Shown here: in pieces, positions 6,909-15,564 of the stretch | How the letters are laid out: each line of letters starts with the position of its first letter | Position numbering within the stretch: the stretch's first letter is position 1 | Source: Oligoflexia bacterium | Lineage (GTDB): Bacteria > Bdellovibrionota > Bacteriovoracia > Bacteriovoracales > Bacteriovoracaceae | DNA length: 64,000 nt | Assembly: GCA_015231955.1 (NCBI GenBank) | Contig: JADGAN010000006.1 | Coordinates: 1-64,000, forward strand | Direction of reading: 5' to 3' | Program-made: the position numbers and the translations under genes | Notes under the pieces: model-generated | The model's database searches: none | What the model was told of the DNA's origin: nothing | The model's input: only the letters and a program-made list of their open reading frames with translations

Positions 6909-9524
6909 CTAGCGCTTTAAATTAAGGAGTGAGTAGATATAGTTAAAATCGAGCGAGGCGCGAACCGCATCGGCCAAACGATCGTACTCCTCTTCCATCG
7001 AGTATTTTGCGCTACTTTGCCTTGGCCTGCCTTGCAGTTCACTTAAGAGATGGTGCCTGAAGAGATCATTTTCAAAGATGCCGTGAAGGTAGGTGCCCCA
7101 CACTGTTGCGTCTTGGTTGCAATAACCTATAACACGATCGCCTGATTCAATAAAAGGATAGGCGCTATCTCCACAGGGGATCGTCTCTCCATGGTGAATT
7201 TCATGGCCGACCACTTGATGTTTACTTCTTGTCAGTGTGGCGCTGGTACGCTTTAAAATCTTTTCATGCATAATGGTGGTACGTAAGGGGAGCAGGGAGA
7301 GCCCTTCGGCCTTTTCTATAGGTGATTCTAGATGGAGTGGATCGAAGACCTCTGCTCCAAGCATTTGCAGCCCACCACAGATGCCAGCAATCATCGTTTG
7401 GGGAAATGCCTTAAGCTGATCTTCAATTTTTTTCTGCAGGCCACTTGTCTTTAAAAAGTGCAAATCGTTTAAAACACTTTTACTGCCACCAAGGATGATG
7501 AGGCGTGGTGTTCCGAAATCTTCGGCATTGTCGACAATTCGCAGCTGCACGTCGGGTTCAATTAAGAGTGGATCGATATCGGTAAAGTTGGAGAGATAGG
7601 GTGTGCGAATAAAGATAATATCGATAGTGTTGCTATTACTGATGACATTTGTTGTAAGCAAGCGATTGTTTTTAAGCGCGAGCGAATCCTCCAAAGGAAT
7701 GCGTAATTGCGGTAAGTGTGGAATGATGCCAATCAGTGGAGTCTCTGTCATTGACTGCAGGTAAGCAATTCCGGGAGTAAGGAGCGCAGTGACTCCTCGA
7801 AAATTGTTGATGATCAGTCCCTTTAACAATTTTCGTTCCCACTCATAAAGTGTATTGACGGAGCCAATGAAACTGCCAAAGAGGCCACCACGATCGATAT
7901 CCCCTACCAGCAGTACCTTGGCCTTTGCATATTTGGCCATTCTCATATTGACGATATCGTTTGCTTTCAAGTTGACTTCAGAGACACTACCGGCCCCCTC
8001 TAAAATAATCAACTCATATTCACTGGCAAGAGAGTCATAGGCCTTGGCCACTTCGGAAAAGAGCTCCTGTTTTTGCTTAGTATAATCACTAAAGTGAAAG
8101 TGGCCTAGTGGTTTTCCGTGTAGAATAACTTGGCTTTTCTCTTTCGAGCTGGGTTTAAGCAAGATGGGGTTCATGCGTGCATCCATCGCAATTTGCGCTG
8201 CCTCTGCTTGCACTGCTTGTGCTCTTCCAATCTCTTCCCCTAAAGGAGTGACAAAGGAGTTTAAAGACATATTTTGTGCTTTGAAAGGAGCAACCTTAAT
8301 GCCGTCTTGCTTAAAGATACGACAAAGTGCGGTCACGATTAAACTTTTTCCGGCATCAGAACTGGTTCCTAAAATCATAAGTGCTGGTGTATGAGAACGA
8401 CTGGAGTGAGGAGAGTGAGTGGTTTTACTCCGCTTTGAGGTGGACAGAGGAAGGTGTGCTAAAAGTTTTTCATTCTCTTCTCTACTTTTTATGGCAATGC
8501 GAATGTGGCCATCGCTAAGGCCATCAAAGCTTTTGCAATTGCGAAGGACAATCTTATGAGAGGTGATAAACTCTTTGACGATGTCGTCGCTGCTGCGATT
8601 AGGAAAATGCAAGAGCAGAAAATTTGCTTCATTAGCATAACAGTAGGGGAGGTGGGCAAAATCTTTGCGTAGCTCACTCATCTCTTGCCGTGTACGCTTG
8701 AAGTAATCGAGGTCGTTACTTAAAGCATAAGTTGCAGTTTCTGCCGCTAGTTGATTTAAGTTCCACGTTGGAAGGTAGGCATTCATGGTGATGGCGATAG
8801 CAGGTGTGGCCACTGCATAAGCGATACGCATTCCTGGAATGGAGAGCACTTTCGTAAGCGAGCGCGAGACGATGATGTTATTGACGCTATTTAAGAGTGG
8901 TAGCAATTCAAGAAAGCTCTTTACCTCCCAAGGGGTAAAGTAGATGAAGGCCTCATCCACTACAAAGAGTGCATGAGGAAAATTTTTTGCCACACTTATA
9001 ATCTCTTCCGGATTTAAAACATTGGCGGTGGGATTATTGGGATGACAAAGGAAAACCAGGCACTCCTCTTGGGGATACTTTAAAAGTGTATCGGAGAGTT
9101 GAGTAGCATCGAGCTTAAAGTTTTGCTCTTTCGGAGGATATAACGAGACCAGCTCCATCTTTTGCAACCTTGCACTCTGCTCATAAATAAAGAAGGAGGG
9201 CCTGGGAATGATTGCTACCTTGCGACTAAGCGCCCGGGTTAAAGTGAAGAAAAATTCACTAGCGCCATTAGAGAGGATGATAGCGTCTTCACTTACTTGG
9301 TGGTGTTTGGCAATGGCACTCTTTAACTCTTTATACTCGGGATCGGGATAGCGAGCAACTTTTCCAATATTGGCGATAAGATGCGAGCGAAACCAATCGG
9401 GGAATCCTAGAGGGTTAATGTTCACTGAAAAATCTAAAAGCATCTCTTCGCTTATATTATATTGTTTGGCAATGGAGCGAAGTTGCCCACCATGGGGATG
9501 GTAGTGATAATGGTACTGATTCAT
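6909..9524 (-). CDS. Fused threonine-phosphate decarboxylase (CobD) and cobyric acid synthase (CbiP)
   Basis: One 871-residue polypeptide with two enzymes. Residues 1 to about 355 are a fold-type-I PLP enzyme close to CobD/HisC: SNGASEFFF, HPNNPTAN, VVDEAFIYF and the PLP-lysine motif SLTKVLSIPGMRIAYA; CobD makes (R)-1-amino-2-propanol phosphate from threonine phosphate. After a Ser/Thr/His-rich linker (about 356-378) comes a full cobyric acid synthase: ILGTSSDAGKSL (ATP loop), KAQNMSLNSF, EKSQVILHGKPLG, and a class I glutamine amidotransferase domain with nucleophile Cys in AGICGGLQMLG. CbiP amidates four side chains of adenosylcobyrinic diamide. The start at 9524 overlaps the stop of cbiA by 4 bp. 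The join is in one continuous frame with no internal stop. Confidence 0.92.
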   Translation of the reverse strand: MNQYHYHYHPHGGQLRSIAKQYNISEEMLLDFSVNINPLGFPDWFRSHLIANIGKVARYPDPEYKELKSAIAKHHQVSEDAIILSNGASEFFFTLTRALSRKVAIIPRPSFFIYEQSARLQKMELVSLYPPKEQNFKLDATQLSDTLLKYPQEECLVFLCHPNNPTANVLNPEEIISVAKNFPHALFVVDEAFIYFTPWEVKSFLELLPLLNSVNNIIVSRSLTKVLSIPGMRIAYAVATPAIAITMNAYLPTWNLNQLAAETATYALSNDLDYFKRTRQEMSELRKDFAHLPYCYANEANFLLLHFPNRSSDDIVKEFITSHKIVLRNCKSFDGLSDGHIRIAIKSREENEKLLAHLPLSTSKRSKTTHSPHSSRSHTPALMILGTSSDAGKSLIVTALCRIFKQDGIKVAPFKAQNMSLNSFVTPLGEEIGRAQAVQAEAAQIAMDARMNPILLKPSSKEKSQVILHGKPLGHFHFSDYTKQKQELFSEVAKAYDSLASEYELIILEGAGSVSEVNLKANDIVNMRMAKYAKAKVLLVGDIDRGGLFGSFIGSVNTLYEWERKLLKGLIINNFRGVTALLTPGIAYLQSMTETPLIGIIPHLPQLRIPLEDSLALKNNRLLTTNVISNSNTIDIIFIRTPYLSNFTDIDPLLIEPDVQLRIVDNAEDFGTPRLIILGGSKSVLNDLHFLKTSGLQKKIEDQLKAFPQTMIAGICGGLQMLGAEVFDPLHLESPIEKAEGLSLLPLRTTIMHEKILKRTSATLTRSKHQVVGHEIHHGETIPCGDSAYPFIESGDRVIGYCNQDATVWGTYLHGIFENDLFRHHLLSELQGRPRQSSAKYSMEEEYDRLADAVRASLDFNYIYSLLNLKR

Positions 9525-10921
9525 GATTTTACCGCCCTAATAAAAGAGTTGGCCACAGATGGAGAGTAACTCCAGTGGGCGTGGAGGTAACTTGCAAAAA
9601 GCTTAATGCCTTGATCTGTTCGGAGGTAACCTTCGCTTGTCGTCCCTTTTCTGGTTTTGAGAAGATAAGCGTGGGTGATTGTAGGGTCGTTTTCTCCGCT
9701 TATGATATGCGAGTAACGAAATTGGTGCCCTCGCAATTTTGTTCCCTTGGCACCAAGGAAAGTATCACTAGTTGCAAGGGTCGCTTCAACGTATCCTAGC
9801 GCCTGAAGTTTTGCTTGCATTTCAATGGTAAAGGGGAGTAACCCTAGAAAATTGTATTCACTACCCTCTAAGAGTCGCACCTTACTTGAAAGATAGATGA
9901 GACCTCCACACTCAGCATAGATGGGAATTTTCTTTTGATACGCGTGTTCTAAAATGGAGTCATGTAATGCTAGGTTTTCCGAAAGAGTTTTTGCATAAAG
10001 TTCAGGATAGCCTCCACCTAAGATGAGCGCATCAGTATGCGCTGGAAGTTTTATATCCTCCAAAGGCGAGAATAGCGTGATCTTGGCCCCACACTCTTCA
10101 AGGCGATGAAGATTATACTGATAGTAAAAATGAAAGGCCTTATCGTAAGCAAGAGCAATATTTATTTTAATTTTACTCTCACTTCTGGTCGTTTTTGCGC
10201 TTGTGTAAGAGGCCAGCGGCAGTGAAGCTGACTCTTCTTTGGCAATGGCCAAGAGTGCTGCTGTATCGACATAATTTGCAACTGCAGTGGAGAGGGCATC
10301 GAAGTAGGCGGTGTGGTCGTGATCAAATGCCCATACTAATCCGAGGTGACGTTCGGGCAGTGCCTCTATAAGTTTAGGAACGCCGCCAATGATGGGAGCG
10401 ATGGTAGCAACCTCTGCTTTTAAAAGCTGTAAGTGTGCTACACTACCAATACGATTAGCGATGACCCCAGCGAGGTTTATCTTGTTATCAAAATGTTTCA
10501 ACCCATAGATAATGGCCGCAAGGGTTCTCGACATGCCAGAGACATCGGCAACCACCACCACTGGGGCTTTTAATATTTTTGCAATCTCGGCGGTGGAGGC
10601 CAGATCGCCCTCTTTACCATCGTACAGGCCCATTACTCCTTCAATGATTGCTAAATCGCAGCCTGCACTTGCACTACAAAAAGTAGCGATCAAATCTTCA
10701 CTCTTCATAAACCAACTATCGAGGTTGTGTGCCTTACGTCCTAAAATCTTTTCGTAGTAGGTAGGATCAAGGTAATCGGGACCACACTTAAAGGCAGCAA
10801 CGTTTAGTCCTTGCTCTTTAAAATATTTCAAGAGTCCGATAACCAGTGAAGTTTTTCCAACACCACTATGGGTGCCGGCAATCACCACGCGTGGAATATT
10901 GGAGTTAAGAGTTTGCTTCAT
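9521..10921 (-). CDS. cbiA: Cobyrinate a,c-diamide synthase
   Basis: CbiA uses ATP and glutamine to amidate the a and c carboxylates of cobyrinate. The 466-residue protein has the family length: an N-terminal ATP-binding domain beginning VVIAGTHSGVGKTSLVIGLL, KCGPDYLDPTYY, and VIEGVMGLYDG, and a C-terminal glutamine amidotransferase with the nucleophile in YAECGGLIYLS. It overlaps cobA upstream by 17 bp and the fusion gene downstream by 4 bp. Nothing unusual was seen in the motifs. Confidence 0.95.
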   Translation of the reverse strand: MKQTLNSNIPRVVIAGTHSGVGKTSLVIGLLKYFKEQGLNVAAFKCGPDYLDPTYYEKILGRKAHNLDSWFMKSEDLIATFCSASAGCDLAIIEGVMGLYDGKEGDLASTAEIAKILKAPVVVVADVSGMSRTLAAIIYGLKHFDNKINLAGVIANRIGSVAHLQLLKAEVATIAPIIGGVPKLIEALPERHLGLVWAFDHDHTAYFDALSTAVANYVDTAALLAIAKEESASLPLASYTSAKTTRSESKIKINIALAYDKAFHFYYQYNLHRLEECGAKITLFSPLEDIKLPAHTDALILGGGYPELYAKTLSENLALHDSILEHAYQKKIPIYAECGGLIYLSSKVRLLEGSEYNFLGLLPFTIEMQAKLQALGYVEATLATSDTFLGAKGTKLRGHQFRYSHIISGENDPTITHAYLLKTRKGTTSEGYLRTDQGIKLFASYLHAHWSYSPSVANSFIRAVKS

Positions 10922-11684
10922 AAAAATGTTCTCGTATTTTCACCACTTCTCCAATGATGATCAGTGAAGGACGATCACTCACAAAACAAGCGCAAAGCTT
11001 GGAAGGTAGATCGGCAAGTGTTCCACTCACATAGTGCTCCTCTTGCGTCGTCACCGAGTGCGCGAGCATCGCCGGGGTTTCACTACTCTTACCACAAGCG
11101 ATCAGCTTTTGAAAAAGCAGAGATAATTTTTTTGCCCCCATATAGAGAACCAGTGTGCCTTTGATCTGTGAGAGCTCCTCCACATAAGTGTCAAAATCAT
11201 CCAAGTTTACCTTATGTGCGCTAGCAATAGTAATAGAGGAGGCAGCATGAATTGCAGTCAACGGAAATTTTCCGTAGGCCGCAGCGCCCAGTGCCGCTGT
11301 AATCCCTGGAACAATTTCAAAAGTAAGTTCGTGCTGCAAGAGATCCATGCACTCTTGCAATCCACGACCAAAGATGAAGGGATCACCCGATTTTAGGCGC
11401 ACAACCATCTTGCCTGACTTGGCCAATGCGATTACTTGTGGGTGCATTCCATGTTCAATCTTATGCTCTTGATACCCACGATAACCAATGGGAATCAGCT
11501 TCTCCTTTCCAAAGTGTTCCGATAAAAAAGTGAGCATCTCTTCTGCAATCAAGGCGTCGTAAGCGATCATATCTGCTGCCTGCATCAGTTCATACGCTTT
11601 TAAGGTTAAAAGTTTGGGATCGCCAGGACCTGCACCCACTAAGTAGACATCTGTTTTTTTCTTTATTTTCGTTAGCGAGACCAT
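10905..11684 (-). CDS. cobA: Uroporphyrinogen-III C-methyltransferase (SUMT)
   Basis: SUMT methylates uroporphyrinogen III at C2 and C7 to precorrin-2, the entry step of the corrin and siroheme branches. The 259-residue single-domain protein has VYLVGAGPGDPKLLTLKA at residues 13-30, MVVRLKSGDPFIFGRG, and VPGITAALGAAAYGKFPLT, all typical of the family. It lacks the CysG siroheme domain; a separate precorrin-2 dehydrogenase is encoded at 14035-14517. It overlaps the end of cbiF by 13 bp. Confidence 0.93.
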   Translation of the reverse strand: MVSLTKIKKKTDVYLVGAGPGDPKLLTLKAYELMQAADMIAYDALIAEEMLTFLSEHFGKEKLIPIGYRGYQEHKIEHGMHPQVIALAKSGKMVVRLKSGDPFIFGRGLQECMDLLQHELTFEIVPGITAALGAAAYGKFPLTAIHAASSITIASAHKVNLDDFDTYVEELSQIKGTLVLYMGAKKLSLLFQKLIACGKSSETPAMLAHSVTTQEEHYVSGTLADLPSKLCACFVSDRPSLIIIGEVVKIREHFYEANS

Positions 11685-12457
11685 TTTTCTTTCTCCTCCT
11701 TTCCCTCGCGAAAATCGTGAGAAAAGTTGGCATCGTAGAGTTTGGAGTAGGCCTTGAGGGCGTCGTCGCGAAGAACATTACCAACGACAATCAGTGCAGT
11801 TGCACGGATCTTTTCTATAGCGACGGCACTTTCAATGGTCGCAAGGGTAGCACGAATAACTTTTTGTTCTGGCCAGGAGGCCTTATAGACGACAGCGATA
11901 GGAAAATCGCGATCGTAAACTTGTAGTAACTCCTCCACAATTTCCGCAATCATGGTGATGCTTAAAAAGATCACCATGGTGGCGTGATGTTTTGCTAGCG
12001 ATTGTAAATCCTCTCCGGCCGGAACTTTGGTTCTTCCTGCAAAACGAGTGAGGATGATGGTTTGTGACACCTCTGGAAGAGTCAGCTCTTTTCCTAATGC
12101 CATCGCAGCAGCACTAAAGGAAGAGACACCAGGAACGATCTCCCATTCGACTCCGAGGCGAGCAAGTTCTGCGGTTTGTTCTGCAAGCGAACTAAAGAGA
12201 GAGGTGTCACCTGTATGCACACGAGCAACATCGAGGTCTTGTGCCTTCGCCTCTTTGATGACTGCCATAATCTCCTCTAGATTCATAGAGGCGGAGTTAT
12301 AGATTTTAGCATCTGCTCTTGCTGCTTCTAAAACTCTCTTTGAAACTAAACTTCCCGCATAGATGATGATGGGTGCACGGGCAATAATTTTTGACGCTTT
12401 GACAGTTAAGAGCTCGGGATCACCAGGGCCTGCTCCAATAAAGTAAACTTTCATCAT
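11672..12457 (-). CDS. cbiF: Cobalt-precorrin-4 C11-methyltransferase
   Basis: CbiF methylates C11 of cobalt-precorrin-4 with S-adenosylmethionine. The 261-residue protein begins MMKVYFIGAGPGDPELLTVK, the tetrapyrrole-methylase signature, and continues with ARVHTGDTSLFSSLAEQ and EIVPGVSSFSAAAMALGKEL, both characteristic of CbiF/CobM. Its start overlaps the end of cbiH (CTATGATGA). A second ATG directly after the first could also serve as start. Confidence 0.94.
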   Translation of the reverse strand: MMKVYFIGAGPGDPELLTVKASKIIARAPIIIYAGSLVSKRVLEAARADAKIYNSASMNLEEIMAVIKEAKAQDLDVARVHTGDTSLFSSLAEQTAELARLGVEWEIVPGVSSFSAAAMALGKELTLPEVSQTIILTRFAGRTKVPAGEDLQSLAKHHATMVIFLSITMIAEIVEELLQVYDRDFPIAVVYKASWPEQKVIRATLATIESAVAIEKIRATALIVVGNVLRDDALKAYSKLYDANFSHDFREGKEEKEKWSR

Positions 12458-13272
12458 AGGTGTGAACCATCTCCTTCTTCTTCGTGTAGCTCATATTTTT
12501 TATGATACCCCCGAGGAGTCACCATAAATTGTTCAAATCGATAAGTGGTACTGGCACCGACAATCACCAGCGTTTGCATATCAATCAAGTGGTAGTGCTC
12601 TGCAAGCTGCTTAAGATCAGTAAGCAAGGAGGACTCTTCACTCTCCCGATAAGCATTACTTACAATGGCAACAGGAGTTTCCATCTCTCGATACTTTTTG
12701 ATGATCGCGATGGCCTCCACTAAAAGTGAGCGTCGCTTTTTCGAGGCGGGATTATAGAAGACCAAGACAAAATCGGCAGCAGTGGCCATCTCAACACGCT
12801 TTAAGATCACCTCCTTGGGGGTGAGGAGATCGGAGAGTGAGATGTTAGCATAGTCGTGTCCAAGCGGTGCTCCTACAAGGGAGGCCGCTGAGTTTGCTGC
12901 AGTAATTCCCGGGATCACTTCAACTGCGACCTCTGCTTGTACCTTGGTTTCACGTAAAACCTCAAAGATGAGGGATGCCATCCCATACACGCCAGCATCA
13001 CCCGAGGAGACAATCGCTACCTCCTGTTTTGTTGTACGTGCAAGAAAAACACACTCTTTAGCTCGTTCCACCTCGGCCATCATATTGCTGCCACGATCAC
13101 AAAAACGCTCCTGCGGAAGCTCCGGCAGATTTTTTCGAACGAGGTCGAGGTAGCGTTTGTAGCCTACAATGGTATGCGAACGGGTGAGGGCGGCAATGGA
13201 TTGCCCCGACATCGTTTCTAGTGCACCAGGCCCTATACCAATGATGTTGATTTTTCCGTAAAACTTCTCCAT
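12454..13272 (-). CDS. cbiH: Cobalt-factor III / precorrin-3B C17-methyltransferase
   Basis: CbiH methylates C17 and drives ring contraction in the anaerobic pathway. From the chosen start the protein has 272 residues, and shows INIIGIGPGALETMSGQSI, GYKRYLDLV, IVSSGDAGVYGMA and VIPGITAANSAASLVGAPLG. The ATG at 13272 has GGGAG five bases upstream; a GTG two codons earlier overlaps that site and is less likely. Only 11 bp separate this start from the divergent cbiK start at 13284, so its promoter must lie inside cbiK, or the gene depends on transcription entering from beyond cbiK. Confidence 0.93.
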   Translation of the reverse strand: MEKFYGKINIIGIGPGALETMSGQSIAALTRSHTIVGYKRYLDLVRKNLPELPQERFCDRGSNMMAEVERAKECVFLARTTKQEVAIVSSGDAGVYGMASLIFEVLRETKVQAEVAVEVIPGITAANSAASLVGAPLGHDYANISLSDLLTPKEVILKRVEMATAADFVLVFYNPASKKRRSLLVEAIAIIKKYREMETPVAIVSNAYRESEESSLLTDLKQLAEHYHLIDMQTLVIVGASTTYRFEQFMVTPRGYHKKYELHEEEGDGSHL

Positions 13273-13283
13273 AATCACTCCCT

Positions 13284-14093
13284 ATGAAAACAATAGATCA
13301 AATGGAAAATAAAAAAGTCGCGATTGTTCTCTCCTGCTTTGGATCGGCCATCGATCTTCAAAGCTATGAAGCGTTTCGAGCTCACATGGGAGAAAATTTT
13401 CAGACAATCCCTATCTTTATCGCTTATACCTCGAACATCGTGATAAAAAAACTGCGCAGCGCGGGCCTTGCTGCAAATGTTAAACACCTGAAACAGGTGC
13501 TTTCTGAGGTGGAGAGCGCGGGATTTCAACACATCATTGTCTCCTCGGTCTATCTCTTTCCCACAGAGGAGCATGAGCGTGTAAAAGAGACGGTGGATGC
13601 TTTTGCACACCTCACCTCTTCCAAGGCAAAATATTATGTGACCGACTCTATTTTGAATGCAGTGGAAGATCTGCACGCTTTTGTCAGTGACATTTGCCAT
13701 CCAGAACATCAGCAAGAGGCACAACTTTTTATAACTCATGGTTTTTTCCGTTTAGATCTTAGAGGCGCTAGCTCCTATTTTTATTTAAAAGATATTTTGG
13801 AACGCCTCTCTCCAAATAATATCTTTGCTTCCCTTGAAGGCCCCTACGCCTACTCTTTACAAAAAGAGTTCATCATCAACAGTTGTCGCATTCGCAATCT
13901 TTTAGAAGTCAAAATTGTTCCACTGCTCTTGGTGAGTGGCCACCACCTGGTTAGCGATATTCGAGAGATTGCCACAGAACTGGAAGCAGAGGGATTAAAG
14001 GTAAAAATTGTAGAAAAAAATCTTTTATCCATGCCTATTGTCCTCGCGATTTTAAAAGCGCAGCTAGAGAAGCATCTAGAGGATATTCAATAA
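13284..14093 (+). CDS. cbiK: Sirohydrochlorin cobaltochelatase, CbiK type
   Basis: This chelatase inserts cobalt into sirohydrochlorin at the start of the anaerobic route. The 269-residue length fits CbiK rather than the short CbiX. Features are IVLSCFGSA near the N-terminus, a metal-binding His in FITHG at about residue 152, SLEGPYAYSL, and VPLLLVSGHHLVSDI with a second His pair. It is the only plus-strand gene within the cobalamin cluster: it starts 11 bp from cbiH and its last 59 bp overlap the 3' end of the precorrin-2 dehydrogenase gene on the other strand. No good ribosome-binding site precedes either ATG (13284 or 13302). Confidence 0.88.
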   Translation: MKTIDQMENKKVAIVLSCFGSAIDLQSYEAFRAHMGENFQTIPIFIAYTSNIVIKKLRSAGLAANVKHLKQVLSEVESAGFQHIIVSSVYLFPTEEHERVKETVDAFAHLTSSKAKYYVTDSILNAVEDLHAFVSDICHPEHQQEAQLFITHGFFRLDLRGASSYFYLKDILERLSPNNIFASLEGPYAYSLQKEFIINSCRIRNLLEVKIVPLLLVSGHHLVSDIREIATELEAEGLKVKIVEKNLLSMPIVLAILKAQLEKHLEDIQ

Positions 14094-14517
14094 ATTTTTC
14101 CGAAAGTGTTCTTGCCGCCTTTGGACTTTTGCCATAAGTGCTGACCGAGACCATAAACGCTGCATTTTTTCGAGTGCAAGGGTTGATAAAATTTCCAAGC
14201 TCCGGTTTAGAGGCCACACAGATCAGTTTGCCCTGGCGTTTTAGCTCTTCTACCACTACAGTAGTTGTGCTCAAACTTAGGGTGATATAGATAAGATCAA
14301 AATCCCTAAGCTCCTCTACACTAAGCTCATAGAAATCGACAACTCGCTTGTGCACCTCCTGCTTTGCCTTAATCTCCTCTAGAAAGTTCAAAGAGTAGCA
14401 GTGAACTTGAACTTTAGCTTTAAGTTTAAGTAGCGTATGCACTTTAATCAGGGCGGCATTACCACCGCCGATGATTACGGCGCTTAATTTCTCTTTTGTT
14501 AGTATGATGGGAAACAT
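14035..14517 (-). CDS. Precorrin-2 dehydrogenase (CysG N-terminal domain / Met8-like)
   Basis: A 160-residue NAD-dependent dehydrogenase that oxidises precorrin-2 to sirohydrochlorin. It begins MFPIILTKEKLSAVIIGGGN, with the dinucleotide loop GGGNAALIK, then FDLIYITLS and VASKPELGNFINPC, a close match to the NFI.P pattern of the family, and a short C-terminal helix region. It follows cbiG by 6 bp. Its product is the substrate of CbiK, encoded tail-to-tail with it: the two reading frames share 59 bp on opposite strands. Short for CysG, but full length for the stand-alone enzyme without its C-terminal dimer extension. Confidence 0.85.
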   Translation of the reverse strand: MFPIILTKEKLSAVIIGGGNAALIKVHTLLKLKAKVQVHCYSLNFLEEIKAKQEVHKRVVDFYELSVEELRDFDLIYITLSLSTTTVVVEELKRQGKLICVASKPELGNFINPCTRKNAAFMVSVSTYGKSPKAARTLSEKFIEYPLDASLAALLKSRGQ

Positions 14518-14523
14518 GTTTAC

Positions 14524-15564
14524 TTATTCACTCCTTCTAGCGATGGCCAAAGTCATATTGCGCTTTGAAAGGGGATCGCAATATTTTTGTTTGCTAACAA
14601 TCAGTTTTCCTGGATGGCCTGCAAGTATTGCTGCTGCTTCGGCAACAGATGGTGTGCCTAGATATTTTTCCACTACCGCCGAGGGATTAGGAATATTAGC
14701 AACGCTCTTAAGCTCCTCTTTGCTATAGATGAGTAAGCGCAATTGATACTTTTCTACAAAGCTTGTAATTGCTTTCTCTTCACGCTTTTCTACAATGGTA
14801 GCTATGGCGGTCAGTGACTTTAGTGCAAGTTTATATCTCATCATTGTAGCAGTGATATAATCTTCGAGCGCTGCTATGGGAAAATCGCGATCCATGCCTA
14901 GTCCTAAAACCAGTGTTGGAGGACGATAGTAAATCGCTCGTCCAACCACCTTATGTTCTTGATCGCTAATGATGATCTTAGAGCTAATCCGTCGCTCACT
15001 GTTTCCAAAAAGTTCGTGGCAAATCTCGGGGTTTTCTAAAATATTTTTACCAGCATCTTGGTAGAGAAGGATGGCCTCTGCATTGGCCACATCGGCGCTC
15101 ACTTTAGTGAGTTCCCCTCTTGCACTTGCATCCTCCACAAGCGGCCATCCTCCCATACGTTTTCCGATAAGATCAACTTTTAACTCTCCTAAAACGTCAG
15201 AGGCGGTCGTTAATACCGCTTTGGTGTTGTTACCAAGAAGTGCCGCAAGCTTACAAGCAAACTCATTGGCCCCTCCCAAGTGTCCGCAGAGGATGGGAAT
15301 CACAAACTCTCCCCGCTCATCCAGGCATAAAACGGCAGGATCGCTTTTCTTATCTTGAATCAGCGGTGCAATCACTCTGACCACTACCCCGATGCTGGCG
15401 ACGAAGAGGTGAGTGCGATAGTGATGAAAGTTGTTGCTAACAACTTCCCTTAGCGGATTTGCCTTTAAAAAAAGTGTTGCCTTCTTCTCGTCTCCTCCGA
15501 GAAGTTGCCACAACTTTTGCGCCAGCACGCTTCCACCATCGGTGATAGAGTAGATTGCTAGCAT
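14524..15564 (-). CDS. cbiG: Cobalt-precorrin-5A hydrolase
   Basis: CbiG opens the delta-lactone of cobalt-precorrin-5A and releases acetaldehyde, a step specific to the anaerobic pathway. The 346-residue protein has the N-terminal domain ending FVASIGVVVRVIAPLIQDKKSDPAV, the central LCGHLGGANEFACKLAALL with VLTTASDV, and the C-terminal domain beginning VLGLGMDRD and containing TPSVAEAAAIL. Its start overlaps the end of cbiL by 7 bp. Confidence 0.94.
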   Translation of the reverse strand: MLAIYSITDGGSVLAQKLWQLLGGDEKKATLFLKANPLREVVSNNFHHYRTHLFVASIGVVVRVIAPLIQDKKSDPAVLCLDERGEFVIPILCGHLGGANEFACKLAALLGNNTKAVLTTASDVLGELKVDLIGKRMGGWPLVEDASARGELTKVSADVANAEAILLYQDAGKNILENPEICHELFGNSERRISSKIIISDQEHKVVGRAIYYRPPTLVLGLGMDRDFPIAALEDYITATMMRYKLALKSLTAIATIVEKREEKAITSFVEKYQLRLLIYSKEELKSVANIPNPSAVVEKYLGTPSVAEAAAILAGHPGKLIVSKQKYCDPLSKRNMTLAIARRSE

